15,798 nucleotides of DNA from Chloroflexota bacterium. Lineage in GTDB: Bacteria; Chloroflexota; Limnocylindria; Limnocylindrales; CSP1-4. The stretch spans positions 1 through 15,798 of the forward strand of contig JAKAMV010000128.1 in assembly GCA_021812735.1 (NCBI GenBank), given 5' to 3'. Of the stretch, positions 1-7,461 are shown piece by piece. Position numbers and translations under genes: made by a program. Numbering within the stretch: position 1 is the stretch's first letter; each line of letters opens with the position of its first letter. The notes under the pieces are model-generated. The model made no database searches, had not been told where the DNA came from, and was given only the letters and a program-made list of their open reading frames with translations.

Positions 1-484
1 CCTTCTCGGCCTCGTTGGCCGCGAGGGCCGCGTACGCCGCTGGCTCGAGCTCGAGCACGTAGAGCGTCTGGCCCGCGAGGAGCATCTCCCCGTGGCGCGT
101 GCGGTTGATGAGCTGCGCCTGGTGGTCGTCGATGCGGCGGATGATCTGGCTCGAGAGGACCCGCGGCTTGATGCGGTCTGCTTCCTGCAGCCCCACGGCC
201 TGCAGGATCGCCGCCCCCGCCGCGCGGACCTCCGCCTGCGAGGGCGCGTGCACCTCGAGCAGGCCGTAGTAGCGCTCGATGATCTGCATCCCGGGCTTCA
301 CCGCGGTCGCCTTGAGCGCGACGTCGGTGAGGCGGTTGATCTCGATGCCAGGCGAGACCTCGACGTAGAGGGAGGCGTCGCCTGCGAGCGGCAGGAAGCC
401 CTGCGCGACGGTCCCCAGGAACGCCGCGTACTGCGCCTGGAGGCTGTCGAGAAAGACGTAGGCGCGAAGGTCAATCGTGCTCAC
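1..484 (-). CDS. BMC-T-like bacterial microcompartment shell protein (C-terminus off the left edge)
   Basis: This is the first 161 codons of a microcompartment shell protein; the C-terminal end lies beyond the window. The product begins (M)[15 protein letters not shown], continues through a BMC-like segment around [20 protein letters not shown] and YYGLLEVHA, and then enters what looks like a second domain ([23 protein letters not shown], ending ANEAEK). From memory this pattern resembles trimeric (tandem-domain) shell proteins such as the Mycobacterium RMM-locus BMC-T; no alignment was run. The GTG start at 484 was chosen because it gives the STIDLR N-terminus and has GGGGAG about 10 bases upstream. 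The start lies inside the 3' end of deoC (14-base overlap), so the two are probably translationally coupled. In the cell it would tile the facets of the protein shell, and BMC-T proteins often form the larger gated pores. The family assignment is firm; the exact shell subtype is less so. Confidence 0.85.
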   Translation of the reverse strand, partial: MSTIDLRAYVFLDSLQAQYAAFLGTVAQGFLPLAGDASLYVEVSPGIEINRLTDVALKATAVKPGMQIIERYYGLLEVHAPSQAEVRAAGAAILQAVGLQEADRIKPRVLSSQIIRRIDDHQAQLINRTRHGEMLLAGQTLYVLELEPAAYAALAANEAEK

Positions 485-1343
485 CGGCCTGGCGCTCCCC
501 TCCTGTCACGATCCTGACACCGGCAGACGCCCCGATGCGGGTCGCGCCCGCGGCGATCATCTCCCGCACGTCCTCGGCCGTGCGGATCCCTCCGGCGGCC
601 TTGACGCCCATCGTCGGCCCCACCGTCTCGCGCATCAGCGCCACATCGAAGACGGTGGCGCCGCCCGAGGCAAACCCGGTGGACGTCTTCACGTAGTCGG
701 CGCGCGCGCGCTGCGCGAGGCGGGACGCGATCACCTTCTCCTCGTCGGTCAAGAGGGCCGCTTCGATGATCACCTTGTTGATCGCGCCCGCCTCGTGGCA
801 GGCGTCCGAGACCCGCGCGATGTCCTGGCGCACCAGCTCGCGCATGCCGCTCTTGAGGGCGCCGATGTTGATCACCATGTCGATCTCGCGGGCGCCGTCG
901 CGCAGGGCCCGGCGCGCCTCGGCCGCCTTGATGTCGCTCGTCGTCGCCCCGAACGGGAAGGCGATCACGGAGGCCACGGCGACCGGGGTGCCGCGCAGCT
1001 GCTCGGCCGCGCGGCGCACCCACGTGGGGTTGATGCAGACCGCGGCGAAGCCGTACTCCTTGGCCTCGCTGCAGAGCCGGTCGATCTCCGCGGCGGTCGC
1101 ATCCGGCCGCAGCAGGGTATGGTCGATGTAGCGCGCGAGGTCGCGCGGGACGTCCGCGCCGTTGCCCTGGTAGGTGATGCGGGACGCGCCGCCCGCCACC
1201 ACGCTGCGCACCTTGTCCGGGCAATGCGCCGCGCACGAGCCCAGGCAGTCCCGGCAGCCGTCTCCCGAGGTCCCCGCCAGCGCGCCCAGCACCTCCCGGG
1301 TGATCGTCTCGATCAGTTCGTTGCGCGCGTCGCCGTCGCTCAT
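471..1343 (-). CDS. deoC: Deoxyribose-phosphate aldolase (DeoC/DERA) with N-terminal encapsulation-type helix and Cys4 motif
   Basis: A 290-residue class I aldolase that cleaves 2-deoxyribose-5-phosphate to acetaldehyde and glyceraldehyde-3-phosphate. The barrel starts near residue 72 ([12 protein letters not shown]). All three DERA catalytic residues are present: D155 (EIDMVIN), Schiff-base lysine K219 (DYVKTSTGF) and K248 (GVKAAGGI). The first ~70 residues are extra compared with ordinary DeoC. Residues 6-24 can form an amphipathic helix (hydrophobics L10, I11, I14, V18, L19, L22), and C30, C33, C37 and C41 form CX2CX3CX3C. The ATG start overlaps the rpiB stop as ATGA, and a weak GAGAG lies upstream. 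The 3' end overlaps the shell-protein start by 14 bases. Family knowledge: DeoC with RpiB beside BMC shell genes marks the sugar-phosphate-utilizing metabolosomes, where the toxic acetaldehyde would be retained. Encapsulation and a role for the cysteines are inferences. Confidence 0.93.
   Translation of the reverse strand: MSDGDARNELIETITREVLGALAGTSGDGCRDCLGSCAAHCPDKVRSVVAGGASRITYQGNGADVPRDLARYIDHTLLRPDATAAEIDRLCSEAKEYGFAAVCINPTWVRRAAEQLRGTPVAVASVIAFPFGATTSDIKAAEARRALRDGAREIDMVINIGALKSGMRELVRQDIARVSDACHEAGAINKVIIEAALLTDEEKVIASRLAQRARADYVKTSTGFASGGATVFDVALMRETVGPTMGVKAAGGIRTAEDVREMIAAGATRIGASAGVRIVTGGERQAGEHD
1221..1256 (-). other. Cys-rich CX2CX3CX3C motif in DeoC (codons 30-41)
   Basis: Four cysteines, C30, C33, C37 and C41, plus H40, lie in twelve residues between the putative encapsulation helix and the aldolase barrel. 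Ordinary DeoC enzymes lack this segment. The spacing could hold zinc or an iron-sulfur cluster, or serve as a disulfide or redox element; the sequence alone cannot decide. Confidence 0.7.
1272..1328 (-). other. Putative encapsulation peptide of DeoC (codons 6-24)
   Basis: Residues [19 protein letters not shown] form a predicted amphipathic helix with hydrophobics at 10, 11, 14, 18, 19 and 22, followed by a Gly/Ser stretch. This matches the general form of BMC encapsulation peptides: a short amphipathic terminal helix joined to the enzyme by a flexible linker. Targeting is inferred from form and context. Confidence 0.6.
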
Positions 1344-1921
1344 GCTCGCTCTCTCAGATAGCGTCGCTCGATCGCGGTGATCTGCTCGACGCGGGCCGCA
1401 TGGCGGCCGGGGCCCCACGGCGTGCCCAGCCACGCGGCCACGATCTCGAGCGCCAAACCCGTCCCGATGAGCCGGCCGCCGAGCGTGAGCACGTTGGCGT
1501 GGTTGTGTTCGCGGCTGTTGCGGGCGCTCGTCACGTCGTAACAGAGGGCGGCGCGCACCCCTGGGACCTTGTTCGCGACCATGCACGAGCCGATCCCGGC
1601 CCCGTCGACGATGATCCCCCAGCGGCACGTGCCGTCCGCGACGAGGCGGGCCACAGCGTGCGCGACGTCCGGATAATCGACGGGGTCCGGGGTCGTGGTG
1701 CCACAGTCGTGAACCGTATATCCCTCCTGCTCGAGTCGCTGAGCGATCAGCTGCTTCAGCTCGAACCCGCCGTGGTCGGCGCCGACCGCGATCGCGCCCG
1801 CGCTCGCGGTCGCAGCGTCCGGCGCGGGACCGCCCGTCGCCGCCGGTCCCGCCGGGGCATCGTACACCGCCTCGACCACCCGCCGGACCAGGTCTCGAAC
1901 CTCGCCCTCGGACACCGTCAT
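1340..1921 (-). CDS. rpiB: RpiB/LacAB-family sugar-phosphate isomerase, BMC-associated
   Basis: A 193-residue protein of the RpiB family, whose members interconvert ribose-5-phosphate and ribulose-5-phosphate or related aldose and ketose phosphates. Family motifs are [10 protein letters not shown] (residues 47-56, with D49-H50), DYPDVA, the phosphate/active-site loop [16 protein letters not shown] (106-121), [14 protein letters not shown], and a C-terminal [14 protein letters not shown]. The position of the catalytic cysteine in E. coli RpiB (CGTG) is D106 here; a cysteine occurs instead at 113. The first ~42 residues are additional to the fold: an amphipathic helix (V8, L11, V12, V15, V19) and a Pro/Ala-rich linker, typical of an encapsulation peptide. 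The start at 1921 is fixed by GGGAGG six bases upstream, and the stop overlaps the deoC ATG (ATGA). It follows the importer genes by 63 bases. The true substrate may differ from ribose-5-phosphate. Confidence 0.9.
   Translation of the reverse strand: MTVSEGEVRDLVRRVVEAVYDAPAGPAATGGPAPDAATASAGAIAVGADHGGFELKQLIAQRLEQEGYTVHDCGTTTPDPVDYPDVAHAVARLVADGTCRWGIIVDGAGIGSCMVANKVPGVRAALCYDVTSARNSREHNHANVLTLGGRLIGTGLALEIVAAWLGTPWGPGRHAARVEQITAIERRYLRERA
1862..1921 (-). other. Putative encapsulation peptide of the RpiB-like isomerase (codons 1-20)
   Basis: The N-terminal residues [19 protein letters not shown] place V8, L11, V12, V15 and V19 on one helical face and charged residues on the other. A Pro/Ala/Gly linker to about residue 42 follows, before the isomerase fold begins. 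This is the usual layout of a BMC cargo-targeting helix. Function is inferred. Confidence 0.6.
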
Positions 1922-1925
1922 CCAT

Positions 1926-1933
1926 CGCCTCCC
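1926..1933 (-). promoter_or_regulatory. Shine-Dalgarno of rpiB that decides its start
   Basis: The minus strand reads GGGAGGCG. It lies six bases from the ATG at 1921 but only two bases from a second, out-of-frame ATG at 1925. The spacing therefore favours the ATG at 1921, which gives the RpiB reading frame. Confidence 0.6.
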
Positions 1934-1984
1934 GCAGGCGCCACGGTACCCGATGGACCGGGCGGCTGCCGGGCGCCGCGCGAG

Positions 1985-2869
1985 CTACTCACTCCGGATG
2001 GCCCCGAACGAGAGGCCCCGGACCAGGTACCGTTGCAGCAGGAACGCGATGATGACCACGGGCAATGCCCCGACCGCGGCCATCGCAGCGATGTCGCCCC
2101 ACAGCACGTAGTGCGACTCCATCATGGTCGGCAGAATGAACGGCAGCGTGGTGACCCGGCCGCGCGACAGCAGCACAGCGATGCTGAACTCGTTCCAGTT
2201 GAAGATGAACGCCAGCAGCGCGGTCGCGACCAGTGCCGGACGGACGTTGGGCAACACGATGTCGACAAACGCGCGCAGGCGGCTGGCCCCGTTCACCAAC
2301 GCCGACTCCTCCAGGTCGACCGGCAGGTCCTCGAAGAATCCTTTCATGACCCACGCGATGAACGGGATCGTGAACGTCAGGTACTGCACGATCAGCGCGA
2401 TGTAGGTGTCCACCAGTCCGAGCGCTGACCAGAACAAGAACATCGGAATACCGATCGCCACCGGTGGCATGAAGAGCAAGCTGAGGATGAAGAACGAGAG
2501 GTTCGTTCCCCCAATTCGAAACCGCGCCAGACTGTACGCGGCGAATGTGCCGAGCACCATGCCGATCGCGGTCGCGCTCACCGCGACGACCCCGCTGTCG
2601 ACGAGCCCTTTCAGGCCACCCCAGTTGAACAAGGCGTCCGTGTAGTTCTGGAAATAGAGGCGGTCGGGGATGAAGACGGGAGGGCTGGTCAGCCACTCGC
2701 TGGGCGGCTTCACCGACGTCACCAGCATCCAGTAGATCGGGAACAAGAAGAAGACGGACCCGACCGCGACCCCGACCACCGACGCCAACAGGCCACCCCG
2801 GCCACCTGTCACTGGCGTGGGCACCGCGCGCCCAGAAGGGAACGGCGAGTGGGCGGCGGTCGATGTCAT
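1985..2869 (-). CDS. Carbohydrate ABC transporter permease, MalG/UgpE type
   Basis: A 294-residue inner-membrane permease of the CUT1 carbohydrate importer family, with about six hydrophobic segments beginning near residue 27 ([20 protein letters not shown]). The cytoplasmic EAA loop that docks on the ATPase reads [26 protein letters not shown]; the usual aspartate before GA is an asparagine here. The segment ITYWML-like WMLVTSVK near the first helix is typical of MalG-type subunits. The ATG overlaps the stop of the upstream permease gene as ATGA, indicating translational coupling. It is the last importer gene before rpiB. Substrate cannot be read from the sequence; the neighbouring kinase, isomerase and aldolase argue for a pentose, deoxypentose or related sugar. 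Confidence 0.92.
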   Translation of the reverse strand: MTSTAAHSPFPSGRAVPTPVTGGRGGLLASVVGVAVGSVFFLFPIYWMLVTSVKPPSEWLTSPPVFIPDRLYFQNYTDALFNWGGLKGLVDSGVVAVSATAIGMVLGTFAAYSLARFRIGGTNLSFFILSLLFMPPVAIGIPMFLFWSALGLVDTYIALIVQYLTFTIPFIAWVMKGFFEDLPVDLEESALVNGASRLRAFVDIVLPNVRPALVATALLAFIFNWNEFSIAVLLSRGRVTTLPFILPTMMESHYVLWGDIAAMAAVGALPVVIIAFLLQRYLVRGLSFGAIRSE

Positions 2870-3801
2870 ACTGCGGCCTCCGCGACCGGCACGTCAGCGG
2901 CCGGACGGCCCACCGGACGTTCCATGTACCGCAGGATCACACGGGCCAACACGATCACGATGATCACGCTGACATAGGACATCGCGGCGCTGTAGCCGAC
3001 ACTGAAGTACCGGAACCCCTGCACGTAGTTGTAGAAGGCGAGACTCTCTGTGGCCGATCCGGGTCCACCCGCCGTCAACACATAGATGATGTCGAAGACT
3101 TTGAACGCGCCGATGAGCCGCAGAATGACCGTGATGGCGATGACTCGTCGCAGCAGCGGCAATGTCTGGTAGCGAAGGATCTGCCAACTGGACGACCCGT
3201 CGACGCGAGCCGCCTCAAAGACGGACGCGGGCAATGCGTGCAGACCGGCCAGCAGCAGCAACGTGACAAACGGGGTCCACTGCCAGAAGTCCACCAGGAG
3301 CAGCGACGGCAGGGCCAGGCGTGGATCGGCCGTCCAGCTCAGGAGCGGCAAGTGCAAGAGACCCAAGAAGTAGTTCAACGGCCCTGAGCTGTAATCGAAG
3401 AGCGATCGCCACTGGAACGACGCGACCGACGATGACAGGATGCTCGGTATCAGCAGCAAGGTGGCGATGAACTGTTGGTAGCGCGGCAGTCGGTACAAGG
3501 CGAGCGCCAGCGCTAGGCCAACCCCGAGCTGAACGGTGACCACCGACAGAGCGAACGCGGCGGTCACACCGAGGCTGCTCCAGAACAGGTTGTCTTGCAG
3601 CAGCTGCGCGTAGTTGGCTAATCCGACAAACCGCGGCGGAACCAACGACAATAACTGCTGGTCTGTGAAGGACAGCCGCAGCGAATAGAGCAACGGAAAG
3701 ACGCTGAGCACGATCAGGATGATGGTCGCTGGCGCTACGGTCAGGAGGGCGAAGCGCCGCCCTCCTGACCAGCGCGATGGCCGACGTCTGGTCGCCATCA
3801 T
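2866..3801 (-). CDS. Carbohydrate ABC transporter permease, MalF/UgpA type
   Basis: A 311-residue inner-membrane permease, partner of the MalG-type subunit. The first membrane segment (LLTVAPATIILIVLSVFPLLYSL) is followed by the family-typical RLSFTDQQL. The EAA loop reads FEAARVDGSSSWQILRYQTLPLLRRV, a good match to EAA---DGA--WQ-F--I-LP. Two ATGs stand side by side at the start (3801 and 3798); GGAAGG lies six bases before the first. It follows the binding-protein gene by 46 bases, with no strong hairpin between them. Sampled lines of this gene and its partner run to about 53-57% GC, below the flanking enzyme genes, although other lines are near 70%. Confidence 0.92.
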   Translation of the reverse strand: MMATRRRPSRWSGGRRFALLTVAPATIILIVLSVFPLLYSLRLSFTDQQLLSLVPPRFVGLANYAQLLQDNLFWSSLGVTAAFALSVVTVQLGVGLALALALYRLPRYQQFIATLLLIPSILSSSVASFQWRSLFDYSSGPLNYFLGLLHLPLLSWTADPRLALPSLLLVDFWQWTPFVTLLLLAGLHALPASVFEAARVDGSSSWQILRYQTLPLLRRVIAITVILRLIGAFKVFDIIYVLTAGGPGSATESLAFYNYVQGFRYFSVGYSAAMSYVSVIIVIVLARVILRYMERPVGRPAADVPVAEAAV

Positions 3802-3847
3802 GGCCGTCCTTCCGTGGCTCCCAAACCTGTGTGCCTGATCCGGTTGC

Positions 3848-5257
3848 TCAGTACGTAACGCCGGCCGCGTGGAACGCGTTGACCCAGTCGGAGTAGGCCT
3901 TCACCTGATTGTCCTGGCCCAGTGATGCCGTGATGCTGTCCCACTCGTTGGCAGCCTGCGTCAGCGCCTGGGAAGGAGTTAGGCTTCCGGCCAGAGCCTC
4001 GTTCACGAACAGATCCAGAATGTCCAGGTAACGCGGCGCGCCAGGGATCGACAGTTCTGGATATCCCGTCGTGAGACAGGTCTTGATTGCGCCAACGTAA
4101 CTCTGCGCCTGCGCTGCCGGCATCGACGGGTTGCCCAGATGGTCCTTGACCTTCGAAGCGTCCAGGTGGGACTGACGGAAAGGATCTTCGCCGCACTTCG
4201 GATCGTACACGTACTTGATGCTGACATCTGCACTGTCCATGTACTGGATGACCTTGTAGGCGTTCTGCTGGTTCTTCGAGAACGCCGAGACGGCCATGAC
4301 CCGCGAGTACGGCATGTAGTTGCGCACCGGGCAGGGAGCGTAGGCGTTCTTGCCCACCACCTTGCTCTGGCTGGGGTCCTCGGCCTTCAGCGCCAGGTCG
4401 TCCCACTGCACGACCATCGCCGTCGAGCCGTTCAGATATGCCTCGTTGAGCTCCTGGTATCCGATCTGCAGGATGTTCGGAGGCGCGTACTGCTTCAGAT
4501 TCACGAGCATTTGCAGCGCCTGCACGCCCTGGTCCGTGTTGATCGCGGGCTTCATGTCCGCCGTGAACCACTTGCCGCCGAGCGCCGCAAAGATATTCAT
4601 GAACCAAGCGTAGCAGAAACCACGCTGTGCAAGGAACGCGTTGCCGTATTGCGTCGGCGGCTTGTGCAGCTCCTTGGCGATGTTCAGGAAGTCGTCCCAA
4701 GTCTGGGGTGGCTGCGAGATACCCGCAGCACTGAAGATGTCCGTCCGATACGCGATCTGCAGGATGTCGCCGTCATACATGGCCGCATACAGCTTCCCGT
4801 TCCTTCTCAGGTTGGGATCGCGGTAGGCCGGCAGCACATCGGTCAAATTGAAGTCGGACTCGTTGCCCAGTTCCGAGAGTGGGGCGAGGAACCCATTGCT
4901 GACGAAGTCGCCGAGCATCTGCGGAGGGAAGACCAACACGTCATAGACGCTGCTCCGCGTCACCATCTCGGCGACGATCTTCTCGTACTGCCCGACGAAG
5001 GGCAGCCCAATGATGTTCGTGGTCGCCCCGAACTTGGCCTTCATGTTGGGGTTGAACCACTGGAACGGGTTGGCGTTCTGGCCCTCGTCGATCTCGACGG
5101 CGACTGTGCCAGATGCACTGGCCGCGGCGCTGGACGCGTTAGGTGTCGCCGAGCAGGCCTCAAGGAACGTCGTGACGGCGCCGCCCATGGCTAGGGCGGC
5201 CCCTGCCTTGGCGCTCGTGGAAAGAAAGCGACGTCGACTGATCGGACCAACTTGCAT
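3848..5257 (-). CDS. Extracellular sugar-binding lipoprotein of the ABC importer (family 1 SBP)
   Basis: A 469-residue solute-binding protein that captures the substrate outside the membrane and delivers it to the permease pair. The N-terminus has a twin-arginine motif (SRRRFL, residues 7-12), a hydrophobic stretch, and a lipobox LEAC with the lipidated cysteine at C35, followed by a Ser/Ala-rich linker. This points to Tat export followed by lipid anchoring. The mature part has the build of family 1 binding proteins: EIDEGQNANPFQWFNPNMKAKF near the start, FPPQMLGDFVSNGFLAPLSELG, YDGDILQIAYRTDIF, and the C-terminal NEALAGSLTPSQALTQAANEWD. The ATG at 5257 has a strong GGAGGAGGG upstream. It lies 25 bases after the ATPase gene. 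The ligand is unknown; context suggests a pentose or nucleoside-derived sugar. Confidence 0.9.
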   Translation of the reverse strand: MQVGPISRRRFLSTSAKAGAALAMGGAVTTFLEACSATPNASSAAASASGTVAVEIDEGQNANPFQWFNPNMKAKFGATTNIIGLPFVGQYEKIVAEMVTRSSVYDVLVFPPQMLGDFVSNGFLAPLSELGNESDFNLTDVLPAYRDPNLRRNGKLYAAMYDGDILQIAYRTDIFSAAGISQPPQTWDDFLNIAKELHKPPTQYGNAFLAQRGFCYAWFMNIFAALGGKWFTADMKPAINTDQGVQALQMLVNLKQYAPPNILQIGYQELNEAYLNGSTAMVVQWDDLALKAEDPSQSKVVGKNAYAPCPVRNYMPYSRVMAVSAFSKNQQNAYKVIQYMDSADVSIKYVYDPKCGEDPFRQSHLDASKVKDHLGNPSMPAAQAQSYVGAIKTCLTTGYPELSIPGAPRYLDILDLFVNEALAGSLTPSQALTQAANEWDSITASLGQDNQVKAYSDWVNAFHAAGVTY

Positions 5258-5282
5258 TGTCGTGACCCTCCTCCGGACACGA

Positions 5283-6377
5283 TCAGGCTATGCGGGTCCC
5301 GCCGTCCGCACCCGGCGCGAAGAAGTGAAGACTCTCCGGCCTCAACTCCAAATGCACCTCCTCTCCTTCGTTCAGGCGGAACTCCGGCTCGGCCTCAACC
5401 GTCAGCCGATCTCCACCGATCTGAAACTGATAGATGACGCGCGAGCCCTCGGGCGCCGCAAGGTAAACGCTGGCCGCGATGCGATCGTCGCCGCCCTCGC
5501 GATGGATGCGAATGGCGCGTGGCCGCACCCCCACGACCACGTCGGGTAGCGTGACGGCAGCAAGCGCAGTGCGTGCTGTCTCGGTAACCGGGAGCCAGTG
5601 GCCGAGGACGCGGACGCCCAGGCCTCTCTCGCCGCGCGCAAGACTGGTGGGCAGCAGGTTCATCTGGGGCTCACCGATGAAGCGGGCGACGAATGTGTTG
5701 CTGGGGCGGTAGTAGACGTCGTCGGGGGTGCCGAGTTGCTGGATGACGCCGTCCTTCATGATCGCAATGAGATCGGCCATGGCCAGCGCGTCGAGCTGGT
5801 CGTGGCTGACCACGATCGTCGTCGCCCCCAGCATCTTCTGCAGACGACGGATCTCGGCCCGCATCGTGCTCCGCAGCACGGCGTCGAGATTGGAGATTGG
5901 CTCGTCGAGCAGGAAGAGCCGAGGCCGCTGAATGATCGCTCTCGCCAGGGCGACCCGCTGCTGCTGACCGCCCGAGATCTGTTGCACGGCACGATCGAGC
6001 AGACTATCGATTTCAAGGAGGCGAGCGACCTCCGTCACGCGGGCCTCTCGTTCGGTGCGTGGCACGCCCCGCACCTTCAGTGGGTAGCCGATGTTGTCGC
6101 GGACCGACATCTGCGGATAGAGGGCGTATCCCTGGAACATCACGCCCACATGTCGGTCCTTCGGTTCCAGGCGCGAGATCTCGTCGTCGTCGAGCCAGAT
6201 CTCGCCGCTGTCCGGTCGCTCGAGCCCAGCCACGAGTCGCAACGTCGTGGTCTTCCCGCTGCCGGAAGGACCGAGCAAGCAGAGCAACGTTCCATCAGGA
6301 ATCTCGAGCGAAAGGTCCCGCACCGCTGCCACGGGCCCAAACGACCGCGAGAGATGCTTCAGTGTGACGCGGGCCAC
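5283..6377 (-). CDS. Sugar ABC transporter ATPase, MalK/UgpC type
   Basis: A 364-residue ATP-binding subunit that would power the CUT1 importer. Visible motifs are Walker A GPSGSGKT (36-43), Q-loop Q82 (FQGYALYPQ), signature ISGGQQQR (134-141), Walker B LFLLDEP with D158/E159, D-loop SNLDA, and H-loop H192 (SHDQ). After about residue 240 comes a TOBE-type C-terminal domain (GVRPRAIRIHREGG and onward), as in MalK/UgpC; it often acts as a regulatory domain. The start is a GTG with GAGGGG eight bases upstream. This is the first gene of the importer-BMC run: a 95-base gap containing a strong inverted repeat separates it from the kinase gene, so transcription may be initiated or controlled here. 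Placing the ATPase gene before the binding-protein gene is less common than the reverse. Confidence 0.95.
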   Translation of the reverse strand: MARVTLKHLSRSFGPVAAVRDLSLEIPDGTLLCLLGPSGSGKTTTLRLVAGLERPDSGEIWLDDDEISRLEPKDRHVGVMFQGYALYPQMSVRDNIGYPLKVRGVPRTEREARVTEVARLLEIDSLLDRAVQQISGGQQQRVALARAIIQRPRLFLLDEPISNLDAVLRSTMRAEIRRLQKMLGATTIVVSHDQLDALAMADLIAIMKDGVIQQLGTPDDVYYRPSNTFVARFIGEPQMNLLPTSLARGERGLGVRVLGHWLPVTETARTALAAVTLPDVVVGVRPRAIRIHREGGDDRIAASVYLAAPEGSRVIYQFQIGGDRLTVEAEPEFRLNEGEEVHLELRPESLHFFAPGADGGTRIA

Positions 6378-6402
6378 CCGTCAGTCCCCTCACCGCCTCG
6401 AT

Positions 6403-6431
6403 GTGAGATCGATATCCAATATCGATTTCAC
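6403..6431. promoter_or_regulatory. 29-bp inverted repeat, probable operator for the importer/BMC operon
   Basis: The left arm GTGAGATCGATAT (6403-6415) and right arm ATATCGATTTCAC (6419-6431) match as an inverted repeat in 12 of 13 positions, with spacer CCA. Each arm contains the palindrome ATCGAT. The repeat sits 25 bases upstream of the ATPase start codon, in the only sizeable gap inside the minus-strand run. Part of it (AGTGAAATCG on the minus strand) recurs at the start of the LacI-family gene. It is most simply read as the binding site of that repressor. No clear -10/-35 pair was identified beside it, although TTGACG occurs on the minus strand a little upstream. Confidence 0.7.
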
Positions 6432-6472
6432 TTGGCCATCCTATCCCCGCCGTCAAGCAGCGCCGCGCTACC

Positions 6473-7411
6473 TCATGCGGCCTCCTGACGCGTGGCGAGG
6501 AATTCGTCCAGCTCCGCACGCGTAGGGAACGAGACCTGGGTGCCGATCCGCGTGACCGATAGCGCCGCGGCGGCGGAGGCATCGCGCACGGCGTCCGCGA
6601 GCGGACGCCCCTCCCCCAGGAGGACGGCGAGCGCGCCGATGAACTCGTCGCCGGCGCCGGTCGGATCGACCGCCTCCACCGGGAACGACGGTACGTGCAC
6701 GCCCGTCTCGGCATCGACGAGTACGGCACCACGGCTACCGAGCGTGACGATGACGCTCCGCGGCCCCTTCACCAGCAGGGCGCGGGCGGCTTCCAGGGCG
6801 TCGGTGACACTCTGGGCGGAGTGGCCGGTGATCATCTGCACCTCGACCTCGTTCGGCACACAGATGTCGGTGAGCGCCAGCAGCTCGTCGGGCAACGGCG
6901 CGGCCGGTGCCGGGTTCAGGATCGTCACGACCCGGGCGGATCGGGCGATGCGGAACGCCTCCAGAGTGGTTGCGACGGGCACCTCGAGCTGGCAGCAGAG
7001 GATGTCCGCCTGCTGGATCTGGGCCTCGGCCGCCCGCACGTCGTCCGGGCTGAGGCCGTAATTGGCACCCGGCACGATCACGATGACGTTCTCTGCCCGG
7101 TCGTCCACCAGGATCGGCGCGACACCGGAGAAGCGCTCCGGGTCGGTCAGCACGAACCGCGTGTCGATGCCGTTGGCGCGGAAGTTCTCCAGCGTGCCAT
7201 CGCCGAAGACGTCCCGGCCCACCTTCGCCACCATCGAGACCTGCGCGCCGAGCCTGGCCGCTGCGGTCGCCTGGTTCGCACCTTTCCCACCGTATCCCAT
7301 GTGAAACGAATGGCCGACGAGGGTCTCGCCCAGCGTCGGCAGACGCGGGACCCTGGAGATCAGATCGATCATGCAGCTGCCGACGACGCAGATGCGCGGC
7401 TGACTCGCCAT
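6473..7411 (-). CDS. PfkB/ribokinase-family sugar kinase
   Basis: A 312-residue kinase of the ribokinase (PfkB) family, which phosphorylates a sugar with ATP in the cytoplasm. Motifs are GGKGANQA (41-48, substrate side), NEVE (187-190, the magnesium-linked NxxE) and DPTGAGDEF (249-257), in which the GAGD anion hole contains the catalytic base D255. The N-terminal PRICVVGSCMIDLISRVPRLP is typical of ribokinases. The start at 7411 was preferred over an ATG four codons upstream because GAGGTGA lies at proper distance from it; the other ATG has no such site. Next to a sugar importer, RpiB and DeoC it probably makes a pentose- or 2-deoxypentose-5-phosphate. Ribokinase and deoxyribokinase cannot be told apart here. 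Confidence 0.93.
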   Translation of the reverse strand: MASQPRICVVGSCMIDLISRVPRLPTLGETLVGHSFHMGYGGKGANQATAAARLGAQVSMVAKVGRDVFGDGTLENFRANGIDTRFVLTDPERFSGVAPILVDDRAENVIVIVPGANYGLSPDDVRAAEAQIQQADILCCQLEVPVATTLEAFRIARSARVVTILNPAPAAPLPDELLALTDICVPNEVEVQMITGHSAQSVTDALEAARALLVKGPRSVIVTLGSRGAVLVDAETGVHVPSFPVEAVDPTGAGDEFIGALAVLLGEGRPLADAVRDASAAAALSVTRIGTQVSFPTRAELDEFLATRQEAA

Positions 7412-7461
7412 GAGACGCGTCACCTCATGTGGAGACCGATGGGCCCGCCGGGCGAAACCCT

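Noticed and set aside
1344..1925. The deoC reading frame stays open upstream to 1925, making a 484-codon ORF across rpiB
   Set aside because: The extra part is Arg/Gly-rich and family-less and is antiparallel-free overlap of a well-supported RpiB frame; the ATGA junction and the DeoC N-terminal helix support the start at 1343.
4139..5194. A 351-codon plus-strand ORF opposite the binding-protein gene
   Set aside because: No recognisable domain; the opposite strand encodes a full lipoprotein with signal sequence and ribosome-binding site.
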